Shown one piece after another: positions 35,908 to 43,955 of a DNA stretch of 64,000 bases (positions are counted from its first letter, which is position 1; the number at the start of each line of letters is the position of its first letter). This stretch comes from Streptomyces spinoverrucosus (GTDB lineage Bacteria > Actinomycetota > Actinomycetes > Streptomycetales > Streptomycetaceae), in contig NZ_BJND01000044.1 in the NCBI RefSeq assembly GCF_006539505.1, positions 1-64,000 of the forward strand. Direction: 5' to 3'. Under the pieces are notes generated by a model. It was not told where the DNA came from. It made no database searches and saw only the letters and a list, made by a program, of their open reading frames with translations. Position numbers and translations under genes: made by a program.

Positions 35908-37212
35908 GTGCCCGCACCCAAGAAGAACGCCCGGCGATCGCTGCTGCTCGCTTCCGCGACCCTGTTGTCCGTTTCGCTGACCGCGCCCGCCGCCTTCGCG
36001 GCGCCCCGCCCGACGCCGAGTTCGAAGCCGAGTTCGTCGCCGAGCCGGTCGGCCACTCCCCCGGCGAACATGTCGACCGTGGGCGGCGCGCGGCTCGGCC
36101 GTCCGGGGACGCAGGTGAACCTGGCGAGCGGTGTCCCGGTGCTGCCCAAGGACGTCACCGCGCGGTCCTGGATCATCGCCGACGCCGAGTCGGGCGAGGT
36201 GCTCGCCGCGCACAACGCGCACTGGCGGCTGGCCCCGGCGAGCACCCTGAAGATGCTGTTCGCGGACACGCTGCTGCCGAAGTTCCCCAAGACGGCGACC
36301 CGCAAGGTGGCCCCTTCCGACCTGGCGGGCATCGGTTCCGGCTCCAGCATGGTCGGCATAAAGGAGAACGAGACGTACACCGTCCACGACCTGTGGCTCG
36401 GTGTCTTCCTGCGCTCCGGCAACGACGCCGTGCACGTGCTGTCCGCGATGAACAAGGGCGTCAAGAACACCGTCCAGGAGATGAACCAGCACGCCGAGGA
36501 ACTCCAGGCCCTCGACACGCACGTGGTCACCCCCGACGGCTACGACGCCCCCGGCCAGGTGTCCTCCGCGTACGACCTGACGCTGATCGCGCGCTCCGGG
36601 CTGCAGAAGAAGGACTTCCGCGAGTACTCCTCGACGGTGACCGCGAAGTTCCCGGGCGAGACGGCGAAGAACAAGAAGGGCAAGTCGGTCCGCAAGTCCT
36701 TCGAGATCCAGAACACCAACCGGCTGCTGACCGGCGACTACGACATCTCCCAGTACCCGGGGATCGCGGGCGTCAAGAACGGCAACACCACCAACGCGGG
36801 CTCCACCTTCACCGGCGTCGCCGAACGGGGCGGCAAGGTGCTGCTGGTCACCGTGATGAACCCGGAGAAGGACGAGCACAACGAGGTCTACAAGGAGACC
36901 GCGCGGCTGTTCGACTGGGGCTTCAAGGCGGCCGGGAAGGTGGAGCCGGTGGGTGAGCTGGTGCCGCCGAAAGGCGCGGCCGACGCCCAGCCCGGCGCCA
37001 CCGCCTCCGGCCAGGCGAACGACGCCGGCTCCGGCGAGGCGGGCGGCGGCGCCGGGACCGGCGGGGATTCGGCCAAGCCCGTGGCGAGCGCGACGACCGA
37101 GAGCGGCTCCAGCGGCATCGGCATCGCGTTCGCGATCACGGGCGGGCTGCTGGCGCTGCTCGCGGGCGGGGCGTTCCTGGTGAACCGGCGCTGGCCGCTG
37201 CGTCGGCGGTGA
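35908..37212 (+). CDS. D-alanyl-D-alanine carboxypeptidase (serine-type, PBP family)
   Basis: About 434 residues. Signal peptide (to A-A-F-A-A), Ser/Pro linker, a peptidase S11 domain with S-T-L-K (active-site Ser, S-x-x-K), S-G-N (S-x-N) and K-N-G in place of K-T-G (G-V-K-N-G-N-T-T-N-A-G), a disordered Gly/Ala tail and a C-terminal membrane helix (I-A-F-A-I-T-G-G-L-L-A-L-L-A-G-G) followed by R-R. Trims the terminal D-Ala from peptidoglycan stems. GTG start 35908 lies directly after a GTACATGTAC palindrome (35888-35897), so the mRNA may have a very short leader. Divergent from the SCO4848-family gene. Confidence 0.88.
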   Translation: MPAPKKNARRSLLLASATLLSVSLTAPAAFAAPRPTPSSKPSSSPSRSATPPANMSTVGGARLGRPGTQVNLASGVPVLPKDVTARSWIIADAESGEVLAAHNAHWRLAPASTLKMLFADTLLPKFPKTATRKVAPSDLAGIGSGSSMVGIKENETYTVHDLWLGVFLRSGNDAVHVLSAMNKGVKNTVQEMNQHAEELQALDTHVVTPDGYDAPGQVSSAYDLTLIARSGLQKKDFREYSSTVTAKFPGETAKNKKGKSVRKSFEIQNTNRLLTGDYDISQYPGIAGVKNGNTTNAGSTFTGVAERGGKVLLVTVMNPEKDEHNEVYKETARLFDWGFKAAGKVEPVGELVPPKGAADAQPGATASGQANDAGSGEAGGGAGTGGDSAKPVASATTESGSSGIGIAFAITGGLLALLAGGAFLVNRRWPLRRR

Positions 37213-37241
37213 CCGCCTGACAGGTCGTCGGGGGCTGCTGC

Positions 37242-38111
37242 TCAGCCCCCGGTCGCCTCCGCCTCCTTGCTCGGCGTCGCCGTCCAGGCGGCGCAGAACA
37301 GGACCAGCTTCGAGGTGAAGTTGATCCACAGCAGCAGGGCGACGGGGACGCCGAACGCGCCGTACATGCTCTTCGCGGCCACGCCCTGCATATAGCCGCT
37401 CAGCAGCAGCTTCAGCAGCTCGAAGCCGACCGCGCCGACCAGCGCGCCCACGATCAGCCGCCGCCGGGTCGGCTCGACGCCGGGCAGCAGGGTGAGGACG
37501 TACAGCAGGAGCAGTAAGGCGGCGAGTACGGCGACGGCGAACGCGGCGACGCGCAGCAGCAGGCTGCCCCAGCCGTGTTCGTCGAGGCCCAGTTGGCGGG
37601 CGATCCAGCCGACCGCGGCCGAGGCGACCGCCGACGCGGCGAGGGTGACGAGCAGCGCGCCGCCAAGGCCCAGCAGGACGCCCGTGTCCTTGGCCTTGCG
37701 CAGGACGGGGTTCTCCTCGTCGTCCGGCAGCTCCCACACCGCGCGCAGACAGTCGCGCATCGAGCCGACCCAGCCGATGCCGGTGAACAGCAGCAGGGCG
37801 CCGGCGATGATGCCGACGGTACCGGCGTTGTCGACCAGGGAGCCGATGTTCAACTGCTCGGAGATGCCGGGGATCTGGTCGGCGATCCTGTCCTGGATCT
37901 CCTTCTGCTGCTCGGCGCTGAGGGTGGCGGCAGTGATCGCGGCGCCCACGGTGAGCAGCGGGAACAGCGCGACGAAGCTGGTGAACGTCATCGCGGCGGC
38001 CAGCCGTGTCCACTTCACGCGGTCCAGCCGCTCGTACGACCGCCAGACGTGCGTGGCCATCAGACGGGTGGCCAGGGGGCCGATGACGGGGAGCTTTTTC
38101 AGCCAGTCCAT
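37242..38111 (-). CDS. YihY/BrkB-family inner membrane protein (contains a TTA codon)
   Basis: 289 residues, six or so membrane helices; family hallmarks A-A-A-M-T-F-T-S-F-V-A-L-F-P-L-L and M-Y-G-A-F-G-V-P-V-A-L-L-L-W-I-N-F-T are present. Often mislabelled RNase BN; its role is unknown. Codon 199 (bases 37515-37517) is TTA, rare in Streptomyces and dependent on the bldA tRNA. Convergent with the carboxypeptidase gene, and 45 bp downstream of the UbiA-type gene, so probably in its operon. Confidence 0.88.
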   Translation of the reverse strand: MDWLKKLPVIGPLATRLMATHVWRSYERLDRVKWTRLAAAMTFTSFVALFPLLTVGAAITAATLSAEQQKEIQDRIADQIPGISEQLNIGSLVDNAGTVGIIAGALLLFTGIGWVGSMRDCLRAVWELPDDEENPVLRKAKDTGVLLGLGGALLVTLAASAVASAAVGWIARQLGLDEHGWGSLLLRVAAFAVAVLAALLLLLYVLTLLPGVEPTRRRLIVGALVGAVGFELLKLLLSGYMQGVAAKSMYGAFGVPVALLLWINFTSKLVLFCAAWTATPSKEAEATGG

Positions 38112-38156
38112 GATCCGAGCCTGCCCTTCACCGTACGGTCGATCCGCCCGACGCGC

Positions 38157-39089
38157 TCACCAATGGGCCACCGCCAGGCCGTACATCGCCAACCAGACCA
38201 CGCCGATGACGGCGAGGGCGCGGTCGCGCAGGATCACGTCCTCGGGTTCGCCCGCCGTGCCACGGTCGGCGAAGACGGCGTAACGGAGGATCGCGACGAT
38301 GAAGGCGACCATCGACAGCTGACGCCAGGGCAGCAGGCCGCTGTGGTGGGTGCCGCCGCCCTCCAGCGCCCACAGGCAGTAGCCGAGGACGGCGACACCG
38401 GCCGCCAGCTGCCAGACGAAACGCAGGTATCCGGTGGAGTACTCGGTCAGCAACGCGCGCGTGGCGCCTGCTTTTCCGGTCATCTGTACGGCTTCGGAGT
38501 AGCGCTTGGCCGCCACCATGAACAGCGCGCCGAACCCGGTCGTGATCAGGAACCAGCGCGACAGGGGGATGCGGAGGGCGAGTCCGCCGGCCATCGCCCG
38601 CATCAGAAAGCCGGTCGTGACGACCACGAGATCGACCACCAGGACGTGCTTGAGGCTGACGCAGTACGCCAGTTGCATGCCCAGGTAGGCCACCAGCAGG
38701 GCCGCTACGGCGGGCGGGCACAGCCAGGCCGCCACGGCGGGCGCGAGGACGGCGAGGGCGCCGCCGACGGCGTAGGCACCGGCCGCCGGGAGTTCGCCCG
38801 CGGCGACCGGGCGGTGCCGCTTGGTGGGGTGCGCGCGGTCGGCCTCCGCGTCCCGGGCGTCGTTGATCAGGTACACGGCGGCGGAGCAGGCCGTGAACAG
38901 CACGAAGAGCAGGGCCAGTTGGGTGAGGGCGTGCCGGGAGAAGAGCTGGCCTGCGGCGGCCGGGGCGGCGACGACCAGGACGTTCTTGACCCACTGTTTG
39001 GGGCGGGCGGTTCTGAGGAGGGCCGCGGGGAGGGTGGCCCCCACCGCCTGGTGTGGAGTGCGGGCCGCCTCGACGTGCCGGTGGTCCAT
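38157..39089 (-). CDS. Decaprenyl-phosphate phosphoribosyltransferase (UbiA superfamily, Rv3806c-like)
   Basis: 310 residues, about nine membrane helices. The prenyl-diphosphate motif N-D-A-R-D-A-E-A-D (residues 76-84) and R-P-K-Q-W-V-K-N at the N-terminus match the DPPR synthase branch. Transfers phosphoribose from PRPP to a polyprenyl phosphate, the first step towards polyprenyl-phosphate-arabinose. Divergent from the dprE1-dprE2 genes that do the next steps; the phosphatase of the pathway is not here. Confidence 0.87.
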   Translation of the reverse strand: MDHRHVEAARTPHQAVGATLPAALLRTARPKQWVKNVLVVAAPAAAGQLFSRHALTQLALLFVLFTACSAAVYLINDARDAEADRAHPTKRHRPVAAGELPAAGAYAVGGALAVLAPAVAAWLCPPAVAALLVAYLGMQLAYCVSLKHVLVVDLVVVTTGFLMRAMAGGLALRIPLSRWFLITTGFGALFMVAAKRYSEAVQMTGKAGATRALLTEYSTGYLRFVWQLAAGVAVLGYCLWALEGGGTHHSGLLPWRQLSMVAFIVAILRYAVFADRGTAGEPEDVILRDRALAVIGVVWLAMYGLAVAHW

Positions 39090-39221
39090 GGGGACTCACT
39101 GTTCACGTCAACCCTCTGGCAGCACCGGCAATATTGAGCGACATCCCATTAATCACCCGTTTCGGGTAGCTGATGAATGTTTCAGGATGAATGCGGCACA
39201 TAGGGCGTTACGGTCACGACC

Positions 39222-40595
39222 ATGCCTGCCGACACCGCCCCCCGCACCACCGTCGCTTCCGTCGCCGGGTGGGGCCGCACCGCTCCCACTACCGCCCGGG
39301 TGATCCGCCCCCGGACGTACCAGGAGGCCGTGGCGGCCGTCCGGGACTGCGGGGCTCGCGGCGGCATCGCGCGGGGCCTGGGGCGGGCGTACGGGGACGC
39401 GGCGCAGAACGCCGGCGGGGCGGTGCTCGACATGACGGGCCTGGGCCGGATCCACGCCATCGACGTCGGCGGCGGGACCGTCCTGTGCGACGCGGGCGTC
39501 TCCCTGCACCGCCTGATGGAGGTGCTGCTGCCGCTCGGCTGGTTCGTGCCCGTCACGCCGGGCACGCGGCACGTCACGGTCGGCGGGGCGATCGGCGCGG
39601 ACATCCACGGCAAGAACCACCACGTCGCGGGCTCCTTCGCCCGCCACGTACCGTCCCTGGAGCTCCTCACCGCCGACGGCGGCATCCGCACCGTCGCCCA
39701 GGGCACGCCCCTCTTCGACGCGACCGCGGGCGGCATGGGCCTCACCGGCGTCATCCTGACGGCGACCGTCCGGCTCCAGCCGGTCGAGACGTCATGGATG
39801 CTGGTCGACACCGAGCGCGCCGACGACCTGGACGACCTGATGGCCCGACTGACGGCCACCGACCACCGCTACCCCTACTCGGTCGCCTGGATCGACCTGC
39901 TGGCCCGCGGCGCGGCGACGGGCCGCGCGGTACTGACCCGCGGCGACCACGCGCCCCTGGAGGCCCTGCGTGAGGGCACGCGCGCGCGTAGAGGCCCTCT
40001 CGCCTTCCGCCCCACCCGCTTGCCGCCCGCCCCCGATCTGGTGCCGGAGGGTCTCCTGAGCCGCCGCACGGTCGGATTGTTCAACGAACTCTGGTTCCGC
40101 ACAGCACCACGCGCGCGTACCGGCCATCTCCAGAGGCTCTCCGCCTTCTTCCACCCCCTGGACGGCGTACCGCACTGGAACCGGATCTACGGCCGCGGCG
40201 GCCTCGTGCAGTACCAGTTCGTCGTCGGATACGGCCAGGAGGAGACCGTGCGCCGGATCGTGCGTCGCGTCGCGGCGCGCCGCTGCCCGTCCTTCCTGGC
40301 CGTCCTCAAGCGCTTCGGGGACGCCGACCCGGGCTGGCTCTCCTTCCCGGTGCCCGGCTGGACGCTGGCCCTGGACATCCCGGCCGGCCTGCCCGGCCTC
40401 GCCGCCTTCCTCGACGAGCTGGACGAGGAGGTGGCGGCCGCGGGCGGCCGGGTCTACCTGGCCAAGGACTCCCGGCTGCGCCCCGACCTGCTCACCGCGA
40501 TGTACCCGAGACTCGCCGACTTCCGCGCCCTGCGCGCGGAACTGGACCCGCGCGGTGTCTTCACCTCGGACCTCTCCCGCCGACTCGGCATCTAG
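39222..40595 (+). CDS. dprE1: Decaprenylphosphoryl-beta-D-ribose 2-oxidase (DprE1-like)
   Basis: 457 residues. FAD_binding_4 domain with G-R-A-Y-G-D-A, T-P-G-T-R-H-V-T-V-G-G-A-I and D-I-H-G-K-N-H-H-V-A-G-S-F, and an ALO-type C-terminal domain ending Y-L-A-K-D-S-R (Lys415). Oxidises the 2'-OH of polyprenyl-phosphoryl-ribose; DprE2 then reduces the ketone, giving the arabinose epimer. The position of the drug-target cysteine of Mycobacterium tuberculosis (Cys387, G-W-N-I-C-V-D) is Ala383 here (G-W-T-L-A-L-D). 30 bp before dprE2. Confidence 0.9.
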   Translation: MPADTAPRTTVASVAGWGRTAPTTARVIRPRTYQEAVAAVRDCGARGGIARGLGRAYGDAAQNAGGAVLDMTGLGRIHAIDVGGGTVLCDAGVSLHRLMEVLLPLGWFVPVTPGTRHVTVGGAIGADIHGKNHHVAGSFARHVPSLELLTADGGIRTVAQGTPLFDATAGGMGLTGVILTATVRLQPVETSWMLVDTERADDLDDLMARLTATDHRYPYSVAWIDLLARGAATGRAVLTRGDHAPLEALREGTRARRGPLAFRPTRLPPAPDLVPEGLLSRRTVGLFNELWFRTAPRARTGHLQRLSAFFHPLDGVPHWNRIYGRGGLVQYQFVVGYGQEETVRRIVRRVAARRCPSFLAVLKRFGDADPGWLSFPVPGWTLALDIPAGLPGLAAFLDELDEEVAAAGGRVYLAKDSRLRPDLLTAMYPRLADFRALRAELDPRGVFTSDLSRRLGI

Positions 40596-40625
40596 CCCGC
40601 CCCCACGTCGACCCCAGGAGCTGTC

Positions 40626-41381
40626 ATGAAGGACGCCTTCGGTCTCCCCCAGTCCCTCCTCGTCCTCGGCGGCACGTCCGAGATCGCGCTGGCCACCGCC
40701 CGCCGCCTGATCATCCGCCGTACGCGCACGGTGTGGCTGGCCGGACGGCCCTCGCCCGCCCTGGAGGCGGCCGCCGACGGCCTGCGCGCCCTGGGCGCCG
40801 ACGTGCACACCGTCGCGTTCGACGCGCTCGACCCCGAGTCCCACGAGACGGTGCTCGACAAGGTCTTCGCGGAGGGCGACATCGACATGGTTCTGCTCGC
40901 GTTCGGCATCCTCGGCGACCAGGCGCGCGACGAGCGCGAGCCGGTCAGCGCGGTGCGTGTCGCGCAGACCAACTACACGGGAGCGGTCTCGGCGGGCCTG
41001 GTCGCCGCCCGCGCGCTGCAGGCGCAGGGCCATGGCTCCCTGGTCGTCCTCTCCTCGGTCGCCGCCGAACGCGCCCGCCGCGCGAACTTCATCTACGGCT
41101 CCAGCAAGGCGGGCCTCGACGCGTTCGCCCAGGGCCTGGGCGACGCGCTGCACGGAACGGGCGTGCACGTCATGGTCGTACGCCCCGGATTCGTCCGCTC
41201 GAAGATGACCACGGGCTTGGAGGAGGCCCCTCTCTCCACCACCCCCGAAGCGGTCGCGACGGCGATCGAACTGGGCCTGCGCTGCCGCTCGGAGACGGTG
41301 TGGGTACCCGGATCGCTCCGTCTGGTGATGGCGGCGCTACGACACATCCCGCGCGGGGTGTTCCGGCGGCTGCCGGTGTAG
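40626..41381 (+). CDS. dprE2: Decaprenylphospho-2-keto-pentofuranose 2-reductase (DprE2-like SDR)
   Basis: 251 residues, classical short-chain reductase: nucleotide-binding L-V-L-G-G-T-S-E-I-A, L-A-F-G, catalytic Ser/Tyr/Lys in V-L-S-S-V-A-A and F-I-Y-G-S-S-K-A-G-L-D, and P-G-F-V-R-S-K-M-T. AGGAGC precedes ATG 40626. Co-transcribed with dprE1. Streptomyces walls lack mycobacterial arabinogalactan, so the acceptor of the arabinose donor is unknown here. Confidence 0.9.
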   Translation: MKDAFGLPQSLLVLGGTSEIALATARRLIIRRTRTVWLAGRPSPALEAAADGLRALGADVHTVAFDALDPESHETVLDKVFAEGDIDMVLLAFGILGDQARDEREPVSAVRVAQTNYTGAVSAGLVAARALQAQGHGSLVVLSSVAAERARRANFIYGSSKAGLDAFAQGLGDALHGTGVHVMVVRPGFVRSKMTTGLEEAPLSTTPEAVATAIELGLRCRSETVWVPGSLRLVMAALRHIPRGVFRRLPV

Positions 41382-41385
41382 CGGG

Positions 41386-41964
41386 CTAACGGCTGGGAAT
41401 GGTGCCCCGCTCCACATGCCCCGCCTGCGGCGGCACCACCGCGCCGCCGAACGCGAACTCGCGCAGCTTGCGCCACACGCCGTCGCCGCCCTGTTCGTAC
41501 AGGGCGAAGCCGGTGCAGGCCCACTCGGCCTGGTAGTCGGCGAGTTCCGCGAAGGCGCGGTCCATGGCCGCCTCGTCGATGCCGTGGGCGACGGTGACGT
41601 GTGGGTGGTACGGGAACTGCAGCTCGCGTGCCACCGGGCCGGAGCCGTCCCGGACCTGCTTCTGCAGCCACGCGCACACCTCGGCGCCCTCGACGACCTG
41701 GACGTACACGACCGGCGACAGGGGCCGGAAGGTCCCGGTGCCGGACAGCCGCATCGCGAAGGGGCGCCCGGCGGCGGCGACCTCGGCGAGGTACGCCTCG
41801 ATCGCGGGCAGCTCCGAGTCGTCGACCTCCGTCGGCGGCAGCAGGGTGACGTGCGTGGGGATGCCGTGAGCCGCGGCGTCGCCGAAGCCCGCGCGCCGCT
41901 GCTGGAGCAGGCTGCCGTGCGGCTCCGGGACCGCGATCGACACACCGATCGTTACGGTCCCCAC
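41386..41964 (-). CDS. 2'-5' RNA ligase family / 2H phosphoesterase
   Basis: About 192 residues with the two H-x-T/V motifs of the 2H superfamily: T-H-V-T-L-L-P-P (residues ~37-44) and Y-H-P-H-V-T-V-A-H-G. GTG at 41964 has AGGAG 5 nt upstream. Substrates of such bacterial proteins (cyclic phosphates on RNA or nucleotides) are mostly not known. Ends 4 bp from the convergent dprE2 stop. Confidence 0.85.
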   Translation of the reverse strand: MGTVTIGVSIAVPEPHGSLLQQRRAGFGDAAAHGIPTHVTLLPPTEVDDSELPAIEAYLAEVAAAGRPFAMRLSGTGTFRPLSPVVYVQVVEGAEVCAWLQKQVRDGSGPVARELQFPYHPHVTVAHGIDEAAMDRAFAELADYQAEWACTGFALYEQGGDGVWRKLREFAFGGAVVPPQAGHVERGTIPSR

Positions 41965-42112
41965 GTCGTCTCCTGTCGTCGTGTCGGGTACGGGTCTCAA
42001 GCGGGCACGGGTGGCCGCGGGTGCGGCCGTCCGGCTATCGACTGTACGGCTCCGGCTGTGCCGTGGGCAGCCGCAGCCGCAGTGATGTGCAGCGCTTGTG
42101 CGGTGTATGGGG

Positions 42113-42249
42113 GTACGGCCCGGGTCGCGGGTGTACGGCCCGGAGGTACGGGCGTACGGCCCGGAGGTACGGGCGTACGGCCCGGAGGTACGGGCGTACG
42201 GCCTGGGAGTACGGGCGTACGGTCCGGGAGTACGGGCGTACGGTCCGGC
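42113..42249. repeat. 21-bp tandem repeat next to the trpS stop codon
   Basis: Units start with GTACGG at 42113, 42133, 42154, 42175, 42196, 42217 and 42238. The most common unit is GTACGGCCCGGAGGTACGGG plus C. It ends at the trpS stop. The rest of 41965-42112 shows nothing coding. Confidence 0.85.
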
Positions 42250-43263
42250 TCAGTGCTTGGCCGGGAGGAAGCCCACCCTGTCGTAGGCCTGTGCCAGGGT
42301 CTCCGCGGCGACGGCGCGCGCCTTCTCCGCGCCCTTGGCCAGGATCGAGTCCAGCGTCTCCGGGTCGTCGAGGTACTGGTTGGTCCGCTCCCGGAACGGC
42401 GTCACGAACTCGACCATGACGTCGGCGAGGTCCGTCTTGAGCGCACCGTAGCCCTTGCCGACGTACTTCTCCTCCAGTTCCGCGATTCCCGTCCCGGTCA
42501 GGTTCGAGTAGATGGAGAGGAGGTTGCTGACGCCCGGCTTGGCCTCGGGGTCGAAGCGGATCACGGTGTCCGTGTCGGTGACGGCGCTCTTGACCTTCTT
42601 CGCCGTGGCCTTGGGCTCGTCGAGCAGGTTGATCAGGCCCTTCGGCGTGGACGCCGACTTGCTCATCTTGATCGACGGGTCCTGAAGGTCGTAGATCTTG
42701 GCCGTCTCCTTGAGGATGTACGGCTTCGGGACCGTGAACGTCTGGCCGAAGCGGCCGTTGAAGCGCTCGGCGAGGTCGCGGGTGAGCTCGATGTGCTGGC
42801 GCTGGTCCTCGCCGACGGGGACCTCGTTGGCCTGGTAGAGGAGGATGTCCGCGACTTGCAGGATCGGGTACGTGAACAGGCCGACGGAGGCCCGGTCCGC
42901 GCCCTGCTTGGCGGACTTGTCCTTGAACTGGGTCATGCGGGACGCCTCGCCGAAGCCGGTGAGGCAGTTCATGACCCAGGCGAGCTGGGCGTGCTCGGGG
43001 ACGTGGCTCTGGACGAACAGCGTGCAGCGCTCGGGGTCGAGTCCGGCCGCGAGCAGCTGGGCGGCGGCGAGCCGGGTGTTGGCGCGCAGGTCCTTGGGGT
43101 CCTGCGGGAGCGTGATCGCGTGTAGGTCGACGACCATGTAGAACGCGTCGTGGGTCTCCTGCAGGGCCACCCACTGGCGGACGGCGCCGAGGTAGTTGCC
43201 GAGGTGGAACGAGCCTGCGGTGGGCTGGATTCCGGAGAGCACGCGGGGTCGATCAGAGGCCAT
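42250..43263 (-). CDS. trpS: Tryptophanyl-tRNA synthetase
   Basis: 337 residues, class I aminoacyl-tRNA synthetase: HIGH-like motif G-S-F-H-L-G-N-Y-L-G-A near the N-terminus and KMSKS motif I-K-M-S-K-S-A-S. Also D-L-H-A-I-T and N-E-V-P-V-G-E-D-Q. The start 43263 (M-A-S-D-R-P-R-V-L-S-G-I-Q-P-T) has GGTGAG upstream; an ATG at 43272 is possible. Divergent from an ECF sigma gene. A 21-bp repeat array begins right after the stop. Confidence 0.95.
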   Translation of the reverse strand: MASDRPRVLSGIQPTAGSFHLGNYLGAVRQWVALQETHDAFYMVVDLHAITLPQDPKDLRANTRLAAAQLLAAGLDPERCTLFVQSHVPEHAQLAWVMNCLTGFGEASRMTQFKDKSAKQGADRASVGLFTYPILQVADILLYQANEVPVGEDQRQHIELTRDLAERFNGRFGQTFTVPKPYILKETAKIYDLQDPSIKMSKSASTPKGLINLLDEPKATAKKVKSAVTDTDTVIRFDPEAKPGVSNLLSIYSNLTGTGIAELEEKYVGKGYGALKTDLADVMVEFVTPFRERTNQYLDDPETLDSILAKGAEKARAVAAETLAQAYDRVGFLPAKH

Positions 43264-43317
43264 GCTCACCATTCTCTCAGGTCCTGGGGGCCGGTCCGGA
43301 ACTGGTCGGAAACAGAT

Positions 43318-43344
43318 GGGAACCGAACCGTCCCCGGCGGTGTA
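43318..43344 (+). promoter_or_regulatory. ECF-type promoter before the third sigma gene
   Basis: GGGAACC (43318-43324), 14 bp, GGTGTA (43339-43344). The same two boxes with the same 14-bp spacing occur at 44986-45012. Predicted start point at about 43350, so the mRNA would be nearly leaderless for GTG 43353. Looks like autoregulation. Confidence 0.65.
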
Positions 43345-43352
43345 ACAAAGGT

Positions 43353-43955
43353 GTGAGGACGCGGGAGGGGGGCCGCATCGTCGATGAGGTCGCGGTGATC
43401 GCACGCGTACGCGCCGGAGAGCCGGAGGCGTACGCGCAGCTGGTGCGGGCCCATACGGGCATCGCACTCAGGGCGGCCACCGCGCTCGGGGCGGGTGCGG
43501 ACGCGGAGGACGTGGTGCAGCAGGCCTTCGTCAAGGCGTACTGCTCGCTGGGCCGGTTCAAGGACGGCGCGGCGTTCAGGCCGTGGCTGCTGGCGATCGT
43601 CGCCAATGAGACGAGGAACACAGTGCGTACGGCGGCCCGCCAACGCACGCTCGCCGGGCGTGAGGCGGCGTTCGTGGAGGCGGAACCGCTGATACCGGAA
43701 TCGGTGGACCCGGCGGTGGCGGCGCTGGAGAGAGAGCGCCGTGCCGCGCTCCAGGCCGCCCTGGGCAAGCTCAGCGAGGAGCATCGCCTGGTCGTCACCT
43801 ACCGCTATCTCCTCGAGATGGACGAGTCCGAGACGGCCCAGGCCCTTGGCTGGCCCCGGGGCACGGTGAAATCCCGGCTGAACCGCGCGTTGCGGAAGCT
43901 GGGGCGGTTGCTGCCGGATTTTCAACCTCGGGAAGGGGGTGATGAGCATGGGTGA
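43353..43955 (+). CDS. ECF RNA polymerase sigma factor (third)
   Basis: 200 residues. Region 2 (Y-A-Q-L-V-R-A-H-T-G-I-A-L-R ... A-D-A-E-D-V-V-Q-Q-A-F-V-K-A-Y ... F-R-P-W-L-L-A-I-V-A-N-E-T-R-N) and region 4 (L-S-E-E-H-R-L-V-V-T-Y-R-Y-L-L-E-M-D-E-S-E-T-A-Q-A-L-G-W-P-R-G-T-V-K-S-R-L) are typical. GTG 43353 is the first possible start and has no normal ribosome-binding site; a GTG at 43395 is an alternative. Overlaps the downstream membrane protein gene. Not closely related to the sigma pair at 6.9-9.5 kb. Confidence 0.88.
   Translation: MRTREGGRIVDEVAVIARVRAGEPEAYAQLVRAHTGIALRAATALGAGADAEDVVQQAFVKAYCSLGRFKDGAAFRPWLLAIVANETRNTVRTAARQRTLAGREAAFVEAEPLIPESVDPAVAALERERRAALQAALGKLSEEHRLVVTYRYLLEMDESETAQALGWPRGTVKSRLNRALRKLGRLLPDFQPREGGDEHG

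Noticed and set aside
42021..42419. Frames with R-Y-G-R-T-A type repeats near trpS
   Set aside because: Translation of the 21-bp array and antisense of trpS.
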